Shown here one piece after another: positions 17,790 through 26,349 of a stretch of 64,000 nt of DNA. Every line of letters starts with the position of its first letter. Within the stretch, counting starts at the first letter, position 1. This DNA is from Mesorhizobium sp. PAMC28654 (GTDB lineage: Bacteria; Pseudomonadota; Alphaproteobacteria; Rhizobiales; Rhizobiaceae): assembly GCF_020616515.1 (NCBI RefSeq), contig NZ_CP085135.1, positions 3,410,001-3,474,000 on the forward strand, written 5' to 3'. The notes below the pieces were generated by a model that was not told the DNA's origin, made no database searches, and was given only the letters and a program-made list of their open reading frames with translations. A program made the position numbers and the translations under genes.

Positions 17790-18250
17790 GCTTCCGCGAA
17801 GGGACCATGTTGCTGGACCTGCCTGCGACTGTATCCTTGGGGGAGAGCAATGCTGAAACAGGCGCCGCCGCTGGGCGCATCAGCCATCGAGACATGGCCG
17901 CCCTGCCTGTTGACGATCTCCCGCACCAGATTGAGCCCGCGCCGCGATCGCGCGGCTGCAGGCGATGGAAGGGTTCAAAAATGCGTTCGCGTTCCTCGCC
18001 CTCGACGATCACGCGATCCGCGCCCGGCTCGAAAGACAGTTCGTAGCCATCGCACCGAACCGTGGCTTATCATGTTGCCCTGTTCGTCCCGTGCCACGAA
18101 CCACAGATCCCGGAACGGATTGCCGAAGTTCCTGCAACTCGTCGGTCTCTTCAAGTTTGAGGCTACCATCCGCGTTGCCGGCAATTGCCCTGGCCACAAT
18201 GTCGGCGACCTGGCGGCGTTGCCCCCGCGGATTCCGCGGTTCATTCGCAC
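17790..18250 (-). pseudogene. Remnant of a sensor histidine kinase
   Basis: Pieces of one kinase are found in different minus-strand frames, in order. From the 5' side: IAGNADGSLKLEETDELQELRQ (around 18190-18120), DLWFVARDEQGNMISHGS (around 18115-18060), then VIVEGEERERIFEPFHRL plus RDRGAG (around 18012-17930), and finally NLVREIVNRQGGHVSM with SGGACFSIALP (around 17940-17830). The ERIFEPFHR and VREIVNRQGG segments are the F and G2 regions of a histidine-kinase ATPase domain. Dimerisation/H-box and N-box parts are absent. At least two frameshifts and an internal deletion are needed. No functional product is expected. Confidence 0.6.
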
Positions 18251-18322
18251 GCGGCGCAATGCTGGCGCAATGCTGAGCGGTCAGACCGCCCCGCAGGGAC
18301 TGACAGCAAGGAAATAGCAGAC

Positions 18323-18763
18323 ATGACCAGGCTCGGAAGCGCGTTGGCGCTCATCCTTTGCGCGGCAACGCTCAGCGCATGTGTCGATACGAACGATTAT
18401 CGCGACCGGCCCTGGCGCGATCACCATTGGCGGGACCGTGACCACAGGCCCGATCGCCCCTGGCGGCCGGACGGGCCATGGCGCCCTGACAGGCCGGGGC
18501 GGCCGGATAGGCCCGATCGGCCTGACTGGCCAGATCGCCCGGATCGTCCCGGCAGGCCAGACTGGCCGAGCCGGCCAGGCAGGCCCGATCGGCCAGATCG
18601 GCCGGACCGCCCAGGGCGCCCCGATTGCGTCGGTGGGCCAGCAATCGATTGCGCGCCTCGACCGGACATTCAACCAGGCGGACCGGACTGCCGTGGCGGC
18701 CCGGCGACGACATCTTCGCCTGATTGCGGCGAACCACGCCGTCCGCGGCGGCTGGATCCCTGA
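18323..18763 (+). CDS. Low-complexity lipoprotein with Arg-Pro-Asp repeats
   Basis: 146 residues from ATG 18323 with AAGGAAA upstream. Residues 1-19 form a lipoprotein signal ending in LSAC, so the mature protein starts with a lipidated Cys. Residues about 40-105 are almost entirely RPD, RPG, RPW and DWP units, encoded by near-repeats of 9 bp. The C-terminus has scattered Cys (DCVGG, PDCRGG, PDCGE). No enzyme domain is seen; a cell-envelope spacer is a guess. The same DNA read in another forward frame (18381-18842) gives collagen-like Gly-X-Y units, so frame choice rests on the signal peptide. Confidence 0.55.
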   Translation: MTRLGSALALILCAATLSACVDTNDYRDRPWRDHHWRDRDHRPDRPWRPDGPWRPDRPGRPDRPDRPDWPDRPDRPGRPDWPSRPGRPDRPDRPDRPGRPDCVGGPAIDCAPRPDIQPGGPDCRGGPATTSSPDCGEPRRPRRLDP

Positions 18764-18896
18764 TCAGGGCAGGGCTTATTCGGCATATATAAATCAGGCC
18801 AAAACCTGCTCTCGAATTCCTATGCGGCCCGCGACTATGTAGTCGCGGGCCGCCGCTTGATTGGCGGCCGGGATAACAAACTGGCTTCAAACGAGC

Positions 18897-19214
18897 ATGA
18901 AATCACATTCAGTCTGGCTGGCCGGGGTCAACCATAGGGTGCCGACGGAGTATTTCGTCCTGGCGAACCTGAGGGAAAGGGGAGCGGTCATCGGACGGCT
19001 TGCTGACCATCCGATCGCTGATACGGTCGTCGATGCGAGCGGACTGCGATATCATTTCGTCGGCGTCGCACCGCGCGACCGCAGCGGACGCTTCGATGTC
19101 GAAGCGCTCCGCGCCGGCGAATGGATCGTCCAGCCCGGACTGGTCTACGCCGTTGACGGCAAAGCGCCTCTGTCAAAACCGCCACGGCGCGGGCGTAGCC
19201 AGCACCGGCCCTGA
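18897..19214 (+). CDS. Hypothetical 105-residue protein
   Basis: Reads MKSHSVWLAGVNHRV and continues through IGRLADHPIADTVVDASG and GEWIVQPGLVYAV. It looks like a small mixed alpha/beta protein, soluble and without signal. No family recognised. ATG 18897 is taken over an upstream in-frame start at 18861 on grounds of length; neither has a strong ribosome site. The last 42 bp overlap the 3' end of the convergent dapA-like gene. Confidence 0.45.
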   Translation: MKSHSVWLAGVNHRVPTEYFVLANLRERGAVIGRLADHPIADTVVDASGLRYHFVGVAPRDRSGRFDVEALRAGEWIVQPGLVYAVDGKAPLSKPPRRGRSQHRP

Positions 19215-20135
19215 TTGCGCGACACCGGGTACGCCCTCGCTCAGGGCCAGCATGGCCTCCCGTATGGCGATTTCGGTTTCGGGGCGCACAGGCGTCAACG
19301 GCAAACGGACGTCCGGGCTCAGCCCCAGCGCCAGGTGCAAGGCGTATTTGACCGGAACCGGATTGCTCTCGAGTTCAAGCGCTGTGATCAGCGGCCGCAA
19401 GCGATGATGGATGGCCCGGGCGGTGTGGTGATCGCCCTGCCTGCAGGCATCATGCATCTCGACGCACAATCGCGGCGCGACGTTGGAAACCACGGAGATG
19501 GTCCCGCGTCCGCCCATCGTGTTGAACCCGAACGACGTCGCGTCGTGACCGGAAAGACAGATGAAGCGTCGCCTGAGCACAGCGGGAAGCGAGGATAGCC
19601 GGCTCACATCGCCGGTAGCGTCCTTGATGCCGATTATGGTTGGAATCTCCGCCAGGCGCTCGACGGTCTCCGGCGACAGATCGACGCCGGTTCGTGCCGG
19701 AACATTGTAGACGATGATCGGTATCCTGACCTTGCTGGCCACGGCTTCGAAGTGGCGGAAAATACCTTCCTGGCTGGGCTTGTTGTAATAGGGCGTCACG
19801 ATGAGCGCGGCGTCGGCGCCAAAAGCTTCGGCGGCTGTCGAGAAGGCGATCGTCGTTTCCGTGTTGTTCGTGCCGGTGCCGACGATGATCGGGACCCTGC
19901 CGGCGGCGACCTTCACGCAGAGCGCGATGATGTCGAGGCGTTCTTCCCACGACAGGGTGGGCGCCTCACCCGTGGTGCCGCAAGGGACCAGTCCGTTGAT
20001 CCCCTGTTCGATCTGCCAAAGCAGGAGCGTGGCCAGTTGCTTCAGATCGACTTCGCCCTCCGTGAACGGCGTCACCAGCGCGGTCATCGCTCCGTTCAGG
20101 CGCGATCGTAGTTGATCAGGTGTCATGAGATTCAA
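19173..20135 (-). CDS. Dihydrodipicolinate synthase/NAL-family lyase (DapA paralogue)
   Basis: 320 residues of class I aldolase TIM barrel. Key residues of DapA are present: GTTGE near residue 55, the catalytic Tyr in IVYNVPARTG, and the Schiff-base Lys in IGIKDATGD. DapA joins pyruvate with aspartate semialdehyde in lysine synthesis. The isolated position and a longer C-terminus suggest it may instead be a catabolic member of the family; the sequence does not decide. The start ATG at 20135 has AAGGAGAATTTG upstream and overlaps the end of the next upstream gene by 20 bp, so the two are probably co-transcribed. Confidence 0.85.
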   Translation of the reverse strand: MNLMTPDQLRSRLNGAMTALVTPFTEGEVDLKQLATLLLWQIEQGINGLVPCGTTGEAPTLSWEERLDIIALCVKVAAGRVPIIVGTGTNNTETTIAFSTAAEAFGADAALIVTPYYNKPSQEGIFRHFEAVASKVRIPIIVYNVPARTGVDLSPETVERLAEIPTIIGIKDATGDVSRLSSLPAVLRRRFICLSGHDATSFGFNTMGGRGTISVVSNVAPRLCVEMHDACRQGDHHTARAIHHRLRPLITALELESNPVPVKYALHLALGLSPDVRLPLTPVRPETEIAIREAMLALSEGVPGVAQSGPVLATPAPWRF

Positions 20136-20589
20136 ATTCTCCTTGGTATTGCTTGTGAAATGTATTTTTCAGGTGTGCTTCGAAGCGCCTTTCCAGGTGC
20201 GAAGACAGCAGGGCCGCCAGCACCGCCGCAGGCAGATCCGCATGTTCCGCCTTGAATTTCCTGGCCCTGGCCGGCGTGGCTGCCCCATAGACTTGGATGC
20301 TACATACCCAGGCATCGCCGGCCTTCCTGATGTCTGTCACTGATCGCCGCGGTTCTGACAGCATGACCAGCAAGAGCGTGGCATCAAGCATGGCGCCGGC
20401 CTCGACCAGACCGGCAAATCGCCGGCCCGGTCTAGACGACTTGTCGAGCGACAGATCGAGCGCTGCCTGCCAAAGCTGATGCTCGAGCAGCTTGCCGACA
20501 TGCTTCACGCGGTCGAGCAGCACTTTCATGTCCGAAGCGTTGGGCAGGCCGGGAGCGTTGGGCCGGTCGGGAGCGTTGGGATTGTCCAT
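20116..20589 (-). CDS. Hypothetical protein with NAPxxP N-terminal repeats
   Basis: About 157 residues from ATG 20589. The N-terminus has the hexapeptide unit NAPDRP-NAPGLP-NAS, encoded by an 18-bp tandem repeat. The remainder is helical (VLLDRVKHVGKLLEHQLWQAALDL; AAVLAALLSSHLERRFEAHLKNTF), with a hydrophobic stretch LDATLLLVML. No family recognised. A TTG at 20625 would extend it by twelve residues. Its stop codon lies inside the start of the dapA paralogue, suggesting coupling. Confidence 0.5.
   Translation of the reverse strand: MDNPNAPDRPNAPGLPNASDMKVLLDRVKHVGKLLEHQLWQAALDLSLDKSSRPGRRFAGLVEAGAMLDATLLLVMLSEPRRSVTDIRKAGDAWVCSIQVYGAATPARARKFKAEHADLPAAVLAALLSSHLERRFEAHLKNTFHKQYQGEFESHDT
20537..20586. 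repeat. 18-bp tandem repeat, about 2.7 copies
   Basis: Unit GCGTTGGGCAGGCCGGGA, with two changes in the second copy and a partial third. It encodes the NAPxxP hexapeptides at the N-terminus of the minus-strand protein. Confidence 0.7.
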
Positions 20590-20630
20590 GGTCAGACCGT
20601 CCGAAGAATTGCGGAAACGGCGCAATCCGG

Positions 20631-20852
20631 TCAGTTGAACAATGAAAGGCGCACGGTTGCCGGCGCGAAGCGGATCGCGCCCGCCCGGTGGCCACTTTCC
20701 ATCGCGGCGAAACGCACGGCGGAACTCCTGTCGGCAAAAACGCCGCCAGTCACGCCTTCTTCATCCCGGGCGATCCAGTGGCCCTCACCGTCGCGTCCAA
20801 CCACGAACCGGTGAAGGGCATTTGCAATTGCTGAAATATGAGAACTTCGCAT
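20631..20852 (-). CDS. Hypothetical 73-residue protein
   Basis: Starts MRSSHISAIANALHRFVVGRDGEGHWIARDEEG. ATG 20852 has an AGGAG site 6 bp upstream; ATG 20858 would touch that site. The pattern (FVVGRDGEGHWIARDEE..GGVFADRSSAVRFA) resembles small DUF2188-like proteins in which a compact beta sheet is followed by a helix; this is a weak resemblance only. It is downstream of and overlaps the control region of the small membrane protein at 20873. Confidence 0.55.
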   Translation of the reverse strand: MRSSHISAIANALHRFVVGRDGEGHWIARDEEGVTGGVFADRSSAVRFAAMESGHRAGAIRFAPATVRLSLFN

Positions 20853-20872
20853 CGTCATCTCCTGCCTTGCGA

Positions 20873-21064
20873 TCAGGAAACAAGGGCTGCGAGTGCGGCG
20901 GCCGCCAGCAAGGCGCCGGCGACCAGCAACCACCATGTCAGCGTGAATGGCGCGACGAGGCTGGCCGGCCGGCGATTGTTGTTGGCCGCAAGCCGGGCCT
21001 GTTCGACCTGAGATGCCGGCAGCGGACGATGTGTGGGCAGATAAAGCCCGTCGGAGAGAAACAT
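20873..21064 (-). CDS. Small single-pass membrane protein, hypothetical
   Basis: 63 residues from ATG 21064, preceded by AAGGAAG at suitable distance. The N-terminal 40 residues are polar (MFLSDGLYLPTHRPLP; SQVEQARLAANNNRRP); the C-terminus is one strongly hydrophobic helix (FTLTWWLLVAGALLAAAALAAL) ending in VS, so it is probably C-tail anchored in the inner membrane. Its stop is 20 bp before the next gene's start, so both are likely one transcript. Confidence 0.5.
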   Translation of the reverse strand: MFLSDGLYLPTHRPLPASQVEQARLAANNNRRPASLVAPFTLTWWLLVAGALLAAAALAALVS

Positions 21065-21259
21065 CGGAGACTTCCTTCTTTCCTGGTTGTCGTCACGAGG
21101 TGGCGACTTCCTGCAGCGGCCCAGGGCCGGCTGCACTGCGAAAGATAAAAGCATCCGCATTTGTATTCGAGGCGGCTCAAAACTGAAAAATATAAAAAAG
21201 TCATATGTTTATCGCCCAGGCGTATAGGCAGCCCAAGCTGAAATGCGGGCGGCCTCGCC

Positions 21260-22918
21260 TCAAGCCACCGAACGTGCCGCCGCCCGGCCGGCGCCGCGGC
21301 CCGAAAAGATGCAGCCGCCGAGGAACGTGCCTTCGAGCGCCGCATAGCCATGCATGCCGCCACCGCCGAAGCCGGCGACCTCGCCCACCGCATACAGCCC
21401 TTCGACCGGCTGACCACCGGCATCCAGCACGCGGCTGTCGAGATCGGTCTGCAGGCCGCCCAGCGTCTTGCGCGTCAGGATGTTGAGGCGGACCGCGATC
21501 AGCGGCCCGTTTGCCGGATCGAGCATCTTGTGCGGATTGGCCGTGCGGATCAGCCGATCACCCAGATAGGCGCGGGCACCGCGCAGCGCGGTGACCTGCA
21601 TGTCCTTGGAGAAGGGATTGTCCAGTTGCCGGTCGCGCGCGCGGATTTCACGTTCGACCTGGCCGAGTTCGAGCAATGGCTCGCCGCCGGCCAGAGCGTT
21701 CATGCGGGCGACCAGCGCCGGCAGTTCGGCCTCGATGATGAAATCCTCGCCCTTCTCCATGAACGCCTTCACCGGGCCAGGGATGCCTGAAGTGGCGCGG
21801 CCGATCACCTGGCGCCAGCTTTTTCCCGTCAAATCAGGATTCTGCTCGGAGCCCGACAGCGCGAACTCCTTCTGGATGATCTTCCTGGTCAGGATGAACC
21901 AGGAATAGTCGAAGCCGGTGCTCATGATGTGGCTGAGCGTGCCCAGCGTGTCGAAGCCGGGATAGAGCGGTACCGGCAGCCGCTTGCCGCGCGCGTCGAG
22001 CCACAGCGATGACGGGCCGGGCAGGATGCGGATGCCGTGGCCGGTCCAGATCGGCACCCAGTTTTTTATCCCCTCGACATAGTGCCACATCCGGTCGCGG
22101 TTGATGATCGAGCCGCCGGCCTGTTCGGTGATCGCCAGCATGCGGCCGTCGACATGGTCGGGAACGCCGGTGATCATCCGCTTCGGCGCGGCGCCGAGCC
22201 GTTTCGGCCAGTTTTCACGGACAAGCTGATGGTTGGCGCCTATGCCGCCGGAAGCGATGATGACCGCTTGCGCCTTGAGTTCGAAATCACCGGCTGCATC
22301 GCGCGAGGTTTTGTGGCCACGCTCGACATCGCTCGGCTGCAGGATGTCGCCGCGCACGCCGGTCACCGTCGCGCCAGTCCGCGTCAGTTCATTGACCCGG
22401 TGACGGAACCTGAAGTCTATCAATCCGCGCTTTTGCGCCTCGCGCACGCGCATGACAAAAGGTTCGAGCACGCCGGGCCCTGTGCCCCAGGTGACGTGGA
22501 AGCGCGGCACCGAATTGCCGTGGCCGACGGCATTGCCGCCGCCGCGCTCCGCCCAGCCGACCACGGGAAAGAATTTCATGCCGCGCTGCCTCAGCCAGGA
22601 GCGCTTTTCACCGGCGGCAAAGCCGACATAGGCCTCGGCCCATTTGCGCGGCCAGTAATCTTCCGGGCGATCGAAGCCCGCGGTACCCATCCAGTCCTCG
22701 AGCGCCAGATCATGCGAATCGCGGATGCGCATGCGCCGCTGCTCGGGCGAATCGACGAGGAAAAGGCCGCCGAACGACCAGAACGCCTGGCCGCCCAGCG
22801 ACTGCTCCGGCTCCTGGTCGACGATGATGGTCTTCTTGCCGGCCTCGGCCAGCTCGGCGGCGGCAACCAGCCCGGCCAGGCCGGCGCCGACAATGATCAC
22901 ATCCGCATCATCGGCCAT
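21260..22918 (-). CDS. FAD-binding dehydrogenase (fumarate reductase/3-ketosteroid dehydrogenase-like)
   Basis: 552 residues. The N-terminus has a perfect dinucleotide motif VIIVGAGLAGLVAAAELAEAG (residues 9-29) and the LGGQAFWSFGG segment typical of this flavoprotein group. VIIASGGIGANHQLVREN is the second FAD-contact region. The C-terminal block VDSRVLDAGGQPVEGLYAVGEVAGFGGGGMHGYAALEGTFLGGCIFSGR is characteristic. Such proteins are commonly annotated as FAD-binding dehydrogenases; the substrate is not known. It stands upstream of nothing on its strand except a short repeat and the oxidoreductase gene. Confidence 0.85.
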   Translation of the reverse strand: MADDADVIIVGAGLAGLVAAAELAEAGKKTIIVDQEPEQSLGGQAFWSFGGLFLVDSPEQRRMRIRDSHDLALEDWMGTAGFDRPEDYWPRKWAEAYVGFAAGEKRSWLRQRGMKFFPVVGWAERGGGNAVGHGNSVPRFHVTWGTGPGVLEPFVMRVREAQKRGLIDFRFRHRVNELTRTGATVTGVRGDILQPSDVERGHKTSRDAAGDFELKAQAVIIASGGIGANHQLVRENWPKRLGAAPKRMITGVPDHVDGRMLAITEQAGGSIINRDRMWHYVEGIKNWVPIWTGHGIRILPGPSSLWLDARGKRLPVPLYPGFDTLGTLSHIMSTGFDYSWFILTRKIIQKEFALSGSEQNPDLTGKSWRQVIGRATSGIPGPVKAFMEKGEDFIIEAELPALVARMNALAGGEPLLELGQVEREIRARDRQLDNPFSKDMQVTALRGARAYLGDRLIRTANPHKMLDPANGPLIAVRLNILTRKTLGGLQTDLDSRVLDAGGQPVEGLYAVGEVAGFGGGGMHGYAALEGTFLGGCIFSGRGAGRAAARSVA

Positions 22919-22941
22919 TTTCCCCTCCCCGTTAGCCGGCT

Positions 22942-22991
22942 AAAGCAATTCCAGGAAAAATGCGGAACGGTTTTCCGTCCGGAATCGCGTC
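22942..22991. repeat. Short palindromic intergenic repeat (type B)
   Basis: Arms GCAATTCC / GGAATCGC, with GGAAAAATGCGGAACGGTTTTCC inside. It lies between the FAD dehydrogenase and Gfo/Idh/MocA genes. Close copies occur at 29464 and 33991. Confidence 0.75.
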
Positions 22992-23001
22992 GCACAAAGC
23001 G

Positions 23002-23991
23002 CTAGACTGTCTCCCACCCGTCGGTATTGCCGGCGCGGAATATGGCGTCGATAACCTTCTGGTTCAGCACGGATTCTTCCAACGTGAAGACACGCTCCTT
23101 GCCGCCCTGTGCCGCCCTGGCAAAGGTCTCGACCTCCAGCCGGTACTGCTGCGTGCCGGGGAAGCGGAACACCTGTGCTTCGGTGTGGTTCTGGTTGTGC
23201 AGTTCGACGCGGTGATGGTCGTAGAGACCGGCATTGAAGGGCGAGAACACCTCGATGAAACCCTTCTCGCCGTGGAACACCATCACCTGCCGCGCCGCCA
23301 TCTGCGTCGACAGATAGAAGGACAGTTCGAAGTCGCCAAAATCGGCGCGGATCGAGGAATAGATGTCGGTACCAAAGGTCTTGTCGCGCTCGATCGTTGC
23401 CTGGACGCGCAACGGCTCCTTGCCGGTGGAGAACCGCGTCGACACGGTCGGGTAGACGCCGATATCGGGCAGCGCGCCGCCGCCAAGATCGAGCTGGTTG
23501 CGCATGTTGTTGGGGTCGACATTGTAGTAGGAGAACGCGCCCTGCACGTGGCGCAGCCGACCGATGGCGCCGCTGGCGATGAGGTCGCGAACCTTGATCC
23601 ATTGCGGGTGGTAGATGACCATGAAGGCTTCGCAGACCAGCACTTTCTTCTGGTCGCGCAGCTTGATCAGCGGCAGGATGTCCTTGGCGTCGAGCGCGAG
23701 CGGCTTCTCGACCAGCACATGTTTCCCCGCTTCGATGGCCTTGGCCGCCCATTCGACATGCTGCGAGGTCGGCAGCGGGATGTAGACGCCGTCGACTTCG
23801 CTGGAGGCGAGCAGTTCCTCATAGGAACCGAAGGCATGGCGGGCGCCAAAGCGTTCGGCCAGCGCCTTGGCCTTCGACAGGTCGCGGCTGGCGATCGCCG
23901 AGAGCACGCCATTCTCGGCCTCGACCATTGCCGGCAACAGATGCTCGCGGCCGATCTTGGCCGTCGACAACACACCCCATCGGAACATCAC
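23002..23991 (-). CDS. Gfo/Idh/MocA-family oxidoreductase
   Basis: 329 residues. The N-terminal Rossmann fold begins [19 protein letters not shown], in which G-x-x-x-x-x-x-I-G replaces the classic GxGxxG, as in the dimeric dihydrodiol dehydrogenase subgroup. [25 protein letters not shown] is the family's signature with the catalytic EKP Lys. The second domain has [11 protein letters not shown] and [11 protein letters not shown]. It oxidises or reduces a sugar or polyol with NAD(P); the substrate is unknown. A short repeat separates it from the FAD dehydrogenase gene downstream. Confidence 0.9.
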   Translation of the reverse strand: MMFRWGVLSTAKIGREHLLPAMVEAENGVLSAIASRDLSKAKALAERFGARHAFGSYEELLASSEVDGVYIPLPTSQHVEWAAKAIEAGKHVLVEKPLALDAKDILPLIKLRDQKKVLVCEAFMVIYHPQWIKVRDLIASGAIGRLRHVQGAFSYYNVDPNNMRNQLDLGGGALPDIGVYPTVSTRFSTGKEPLRVQATIERDKTFGTDIYSSIRADFGDFELSFYLSTQMAARQVMVFHGEKGFIEVFSPFNAGLYDHHRVELHNQNHTEAQVFRFPGTQQYRLEVETFARAAQGGKERVFTLEESVLNQKVIDAIFRAGNTDGWETV

Positions 23992-24070
23992 GCTTCTCCA
24001 TCTCGATTACAGGCGATGAGGTTTGCCCGAAATCGGGAGAAAAGCCAATGCGGTGCCAGGTCTGCAACGG

Positions 24071-24646
24071 CTAACCGCGCTTTCCGGTGAGTGTCATGTC
24101 GAACTCGACAATGTTCGAATAGAGCGGCGTGCCGACATCCATGCCGTAGCGGGACCTGAGCACCTTGCCGGTGACATGGAATTTGATCGTGCCGCCCTTG
24201 AGACCGTCGAGCTGCGCCGTGAATTTTTCCGGGAAGGTTTTGCCGCGCGCCGTCAATCGACCTGTGACAAGCGCCGCGGTGTCGCTGGTGCGCTCCACGC
24301 CGGTCGAACGGAACTGGATTTCCGGGCTGTTGGCGGCGTCAAACACGGCATCGGAGCGCAGGAACGTATCGATGCGGCCCTGACCTGTGCCGACGCTTTC
24401 GGGAAAGATGGTGAAATTGACCTGCGAGCGCCCGACATCACTGTTGTCGATGCGGATCGAGCCCTTGAAGCGGGCAAAGGCGCCATTGAAGCCGCCGCCA
24501 CCGGCCTTGGCTATGGAAAAGCGAATGCTGGAGCTGCCCGGGCTGATCGTGTAGCTGCCGGCGGCGTCGCCAAGCGCGACGGCCGCTGAAACAGGCATGG
24601 CAAGGCAAGCGGCGACCGCCGCAAATCCGAGGATGCGCGCATACAT
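24071..24646 (-). CDS. YceI-family periplasmic protein
   Basis: 191 residues with a cleavable signal peptide (residues 1-22, ending VSAAVA). The mature part is a YceI lipocalin-like barrel (SYTISPGSSSIRFSIAKAGGGGFNGAFARFKGSI; FLRSDAVFDAANSPEIQFRST; VTGRLTARGKTFPEKFTAQL). The family binds isoprenoid lipids in the periplasm and often sits beside a cytochrome b561. Here the upstream b561 gene on the same strand is broken by an IS element, which may cut transcription into yceI. Confidence 0.9.
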   Translation of the reverse strand: MYARILGFAAVAACLAMPVSAAVALGDAAGSYTISPGSSSIRFSIAKAGGGGFNGAFARFKGSIRIDNSDVGRSQVNFTIFPESVGTGQGRIDTFLRSDAVFDAANSPEIQFRSTGVERTSDTAALVTGRLTARGKTFPEKFTAQLDGLKGGTIKFHVTGKVLRSRYGMDVGTPLYSNIVEFDMTLTGKRG

Positions 24647-25198
24647 GGGGTTGTTCCTTGTTGGAGGCAGCGCATTTCCTGCGCCCTCGCCCCATGAACG
24701 ATTGAACCGTCCGCTCTATTCCCCCTCGCGACCTGACGAAGGCGTGATCATGCGCGTGAGCACGGCATCCCCAAGCTGGAAATGATGACGCAGCGCCGCC
24801 GCGACATGCAGCGCCACCAACGCGATGCCGGCATAGGCAAGATACCAATGCGCCGCCGTCCAGAAGCTTTCGGCCGCATCCGACTGGGCGAATGGCAGGT
24901 CCGGCATGACGAACAGGTTGAACGGCATGCTGGGGATATCCAGCATCGACACCGAGACCAGCGCCCAGCCGGACAAAGGCAAGGCCAGCTGGAACGCATA
25001 AAGCGCGAGGTGGGCTAGGGGCGCTGTCCGGCGCTCCAGGGTACCAACCGAATCCGGAAGCGCGGGCGCGGAATTGCCGAGGCGCCAGGCGATGCGCAGG
25101 ATGATCAGGCCAAGCAGCAGGAAACCAAAAGATTTGTGCAACTGGATGGACTTGCCCCGAAAAAGTGGAGAGTTTCCTTCTGATGAAAGGCGACCTCG

Positions 25199-25492
25199 AT
25201 GACGAAACAGAGACAGTTTACGGATGCGTTCAAGGCGGAGGCGGTTGGCCTTGTGCGAACGAGCGGTCGGACGAAGCGGCAGATCGCGGAGGATCTTGGT
25301 GTTGGTTTCTCGACGCTGACGCGATGGATGGGTCGGCAGCTGGATCGTGAGATGGGCGATCCTGGGCGTCCGCCTGATGCTGATGTCGCCGCTGAATTGA
25401 AACGGCTGCGGCGGGAGAATGAAATCCTTCGGCAGGAGCGGGATATCTTGAAACGGGCGACGGCTTTTTTCGTCAAGGAGGGAAGTCGGTGA
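25199..25492 (+). CDS. IS3-family transposase OrfA
   Basis: 97 residues. Helix-turn-helix DNA-binding domain (FTDAFKAEAVGLVRTSGRTKRQIAEDLGV; STLTRWMGRQ) followed by a leucine-zipper-like coiled coil (LKRLRRENEILRQERDILKRATAFF), the standard OrfA plan. Its stop overlaps the orfB GTG start. It binds the IS ends and is expected to be joined to OrfB by frameshifting to give the active transposase. Confidence 0.92.
   Translation: MTKQRQFTDAFKAEAVGLVRTSGRTKRQIAEDLGVGFSTLTRWMGRQLDREMGDPGRPPDADVAAELKRLRRENEILRQERDILKRATAFFVKEGSR
25465..25471 (+). promoter_or_regulatory. Slippery heptamer T-TTT-TTC for -1 frameshifting
   Basis: In orfA the zero frame reads GCT TTT TTC, so the heptamer has the right phase. 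After a -1 slip the frame stays open into orfB, 18 bp before the orfB GTG. Consistent with production of an OrfAB fusion. Confidence 0.65.
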
Positions 25493-26349
25493 GGTTCGCG
25501 CTCATCGACCAGGCGAAGAAGGATTTCCCTGTGGACCGTTTGTGCGCGACGCTGGGTGTCAGCCCGAGCGGCTACTTTGCCTGGGGGCGCCGGCCGGCGT
25601 GCCGCCGGCAGCGCGACGACATGATAATGCTGGCGCATGTGCGATCGTCGTTCGCGCTGTCGAACGGAACCTATGGTAGCCCGCGCATGACGCGGGAACT
25701 GCAAGACAATGGCTTTGCCATTGGCCGGCGACGAACGGCGCGTCTGATGCGGGAGAATGGCCTCCAGGCAAGACAGAAGCGGCGGTTCAAGCGCACGACG
25801 GACAGCGAACACGCCTTTCCGGTTGCCCCCAATGTCATCGACCAGGATTTTGCCGCCACTGGTCCCAACCAGAAATGGGGTGCCGACATCTCCTACATCT
25901 GGACGCGGGAGGGCTGGTTGTACCTTGCTGTCGTCATCGATCTGTTTGCCCGCAAGGTCGTTGGCTGGGCTGCTGGCAACCGGCTACACCGCAGCCTGGC
26001 TCTGGCAGCGCTCAACAAGGCGTTCGTCATGCGGCAGCCGGAACCCGGCCTCATTCACCACTCCGACCGCGGCAGCCAATATTGTTCTATCGACTACCAA
26101 GCCGAATTGCGTGCCGCCGGCGTCATCATCTCAATGTCAGGCAAGGGCAATTGCTTTGATAACGCCATGGTCGAAACATTCTTCAAGACGCTGAAAACTG
26201 AACTGATCTGGCGCACCTCTTTCCTTACCCGCGCCGATGCCCAAGCCGCCATTGCCCGATATATCGACGGCTTCTACAATCCCATCCGGCGGCATTCCGC
26301 GCTCGACTACATCAGCCCGATGCAGTTCGAGCGAAACGCCGCCGAATGA
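25489..26349 (+). CDS. IS3-family transposase OrfB (DDE integrase domain)
   Basis: 286 residues. An N-terminal HTH_21-like region (VDRLCATLGVSPSGYFAWGRRP; YGSPRMTRELQDNGFAIGRRRTARLMRENGL) precedes the catalytic core. The DDE residues are Asp in WGADISYIWTREGWLYL, Asp in LIHHSDRGSQYCS and Glu in NAMVETFFKTLKTELI. All are present, so the protein looks active. GTG at 25489 is in the -1 frame relative to orfA and overlaps its stop. Confidence 0.93.
   Translation: MRFALIDQAKKDFPVDRLCATLGVSPSGYFAWGRRPACRRQRDDMIMLAHVRSSFALSNGTYGSPRMTRELQDNGFAIGRRRTARLMRENGLQARQKRRFKRTTDSEHAFPVAPNVIDQDFAATGPNQKWGADISYIWTREGWLYLAVVIDLFARKVVGWAAGNRLHRSLALAALNKAFVMRQPEPGLIHHSDRGSQYCSIDYQAELRAAGVIISMSGKGNCFDNAMVETFFKTLKTELIWRTSFLTRADAQAAIARYIDGFYNPIRRHSALDYISPMQFERNAAE

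Larger units (their letters stand above)
17434..18322. other. Gene-poor stretch with decayed sequence
   Basis: An 889-bp stretch without an intact recognisable gene. It holds the promoter/palindrome at 17493, unassigned sequence at 17540-17780, and the histidine-kinase remnant at 17790-18250. Short overlapping frames exist on both strands, but none has a ribosome site with a recognisable product. Confidence 0.6.

Noticed and set aside
18421..18669. Minus-strand frame rich in SGRSG/PGRSG
   Set aside because: Antisense reading of the lipoprotein repeat DNA; low complexity only.
18381..18842. Collagen-like plus-strand frame as the main gene
   Set aside because: It lacks a signal or ribosome site; the overlapping frame has a lipoprotein signal. 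Kept as a finding only.
20537..20586. Possible CRISPR-like tandem array
   Set aside because: 18-bp direct repeats without spacers, inside a coding region; no cas genes.
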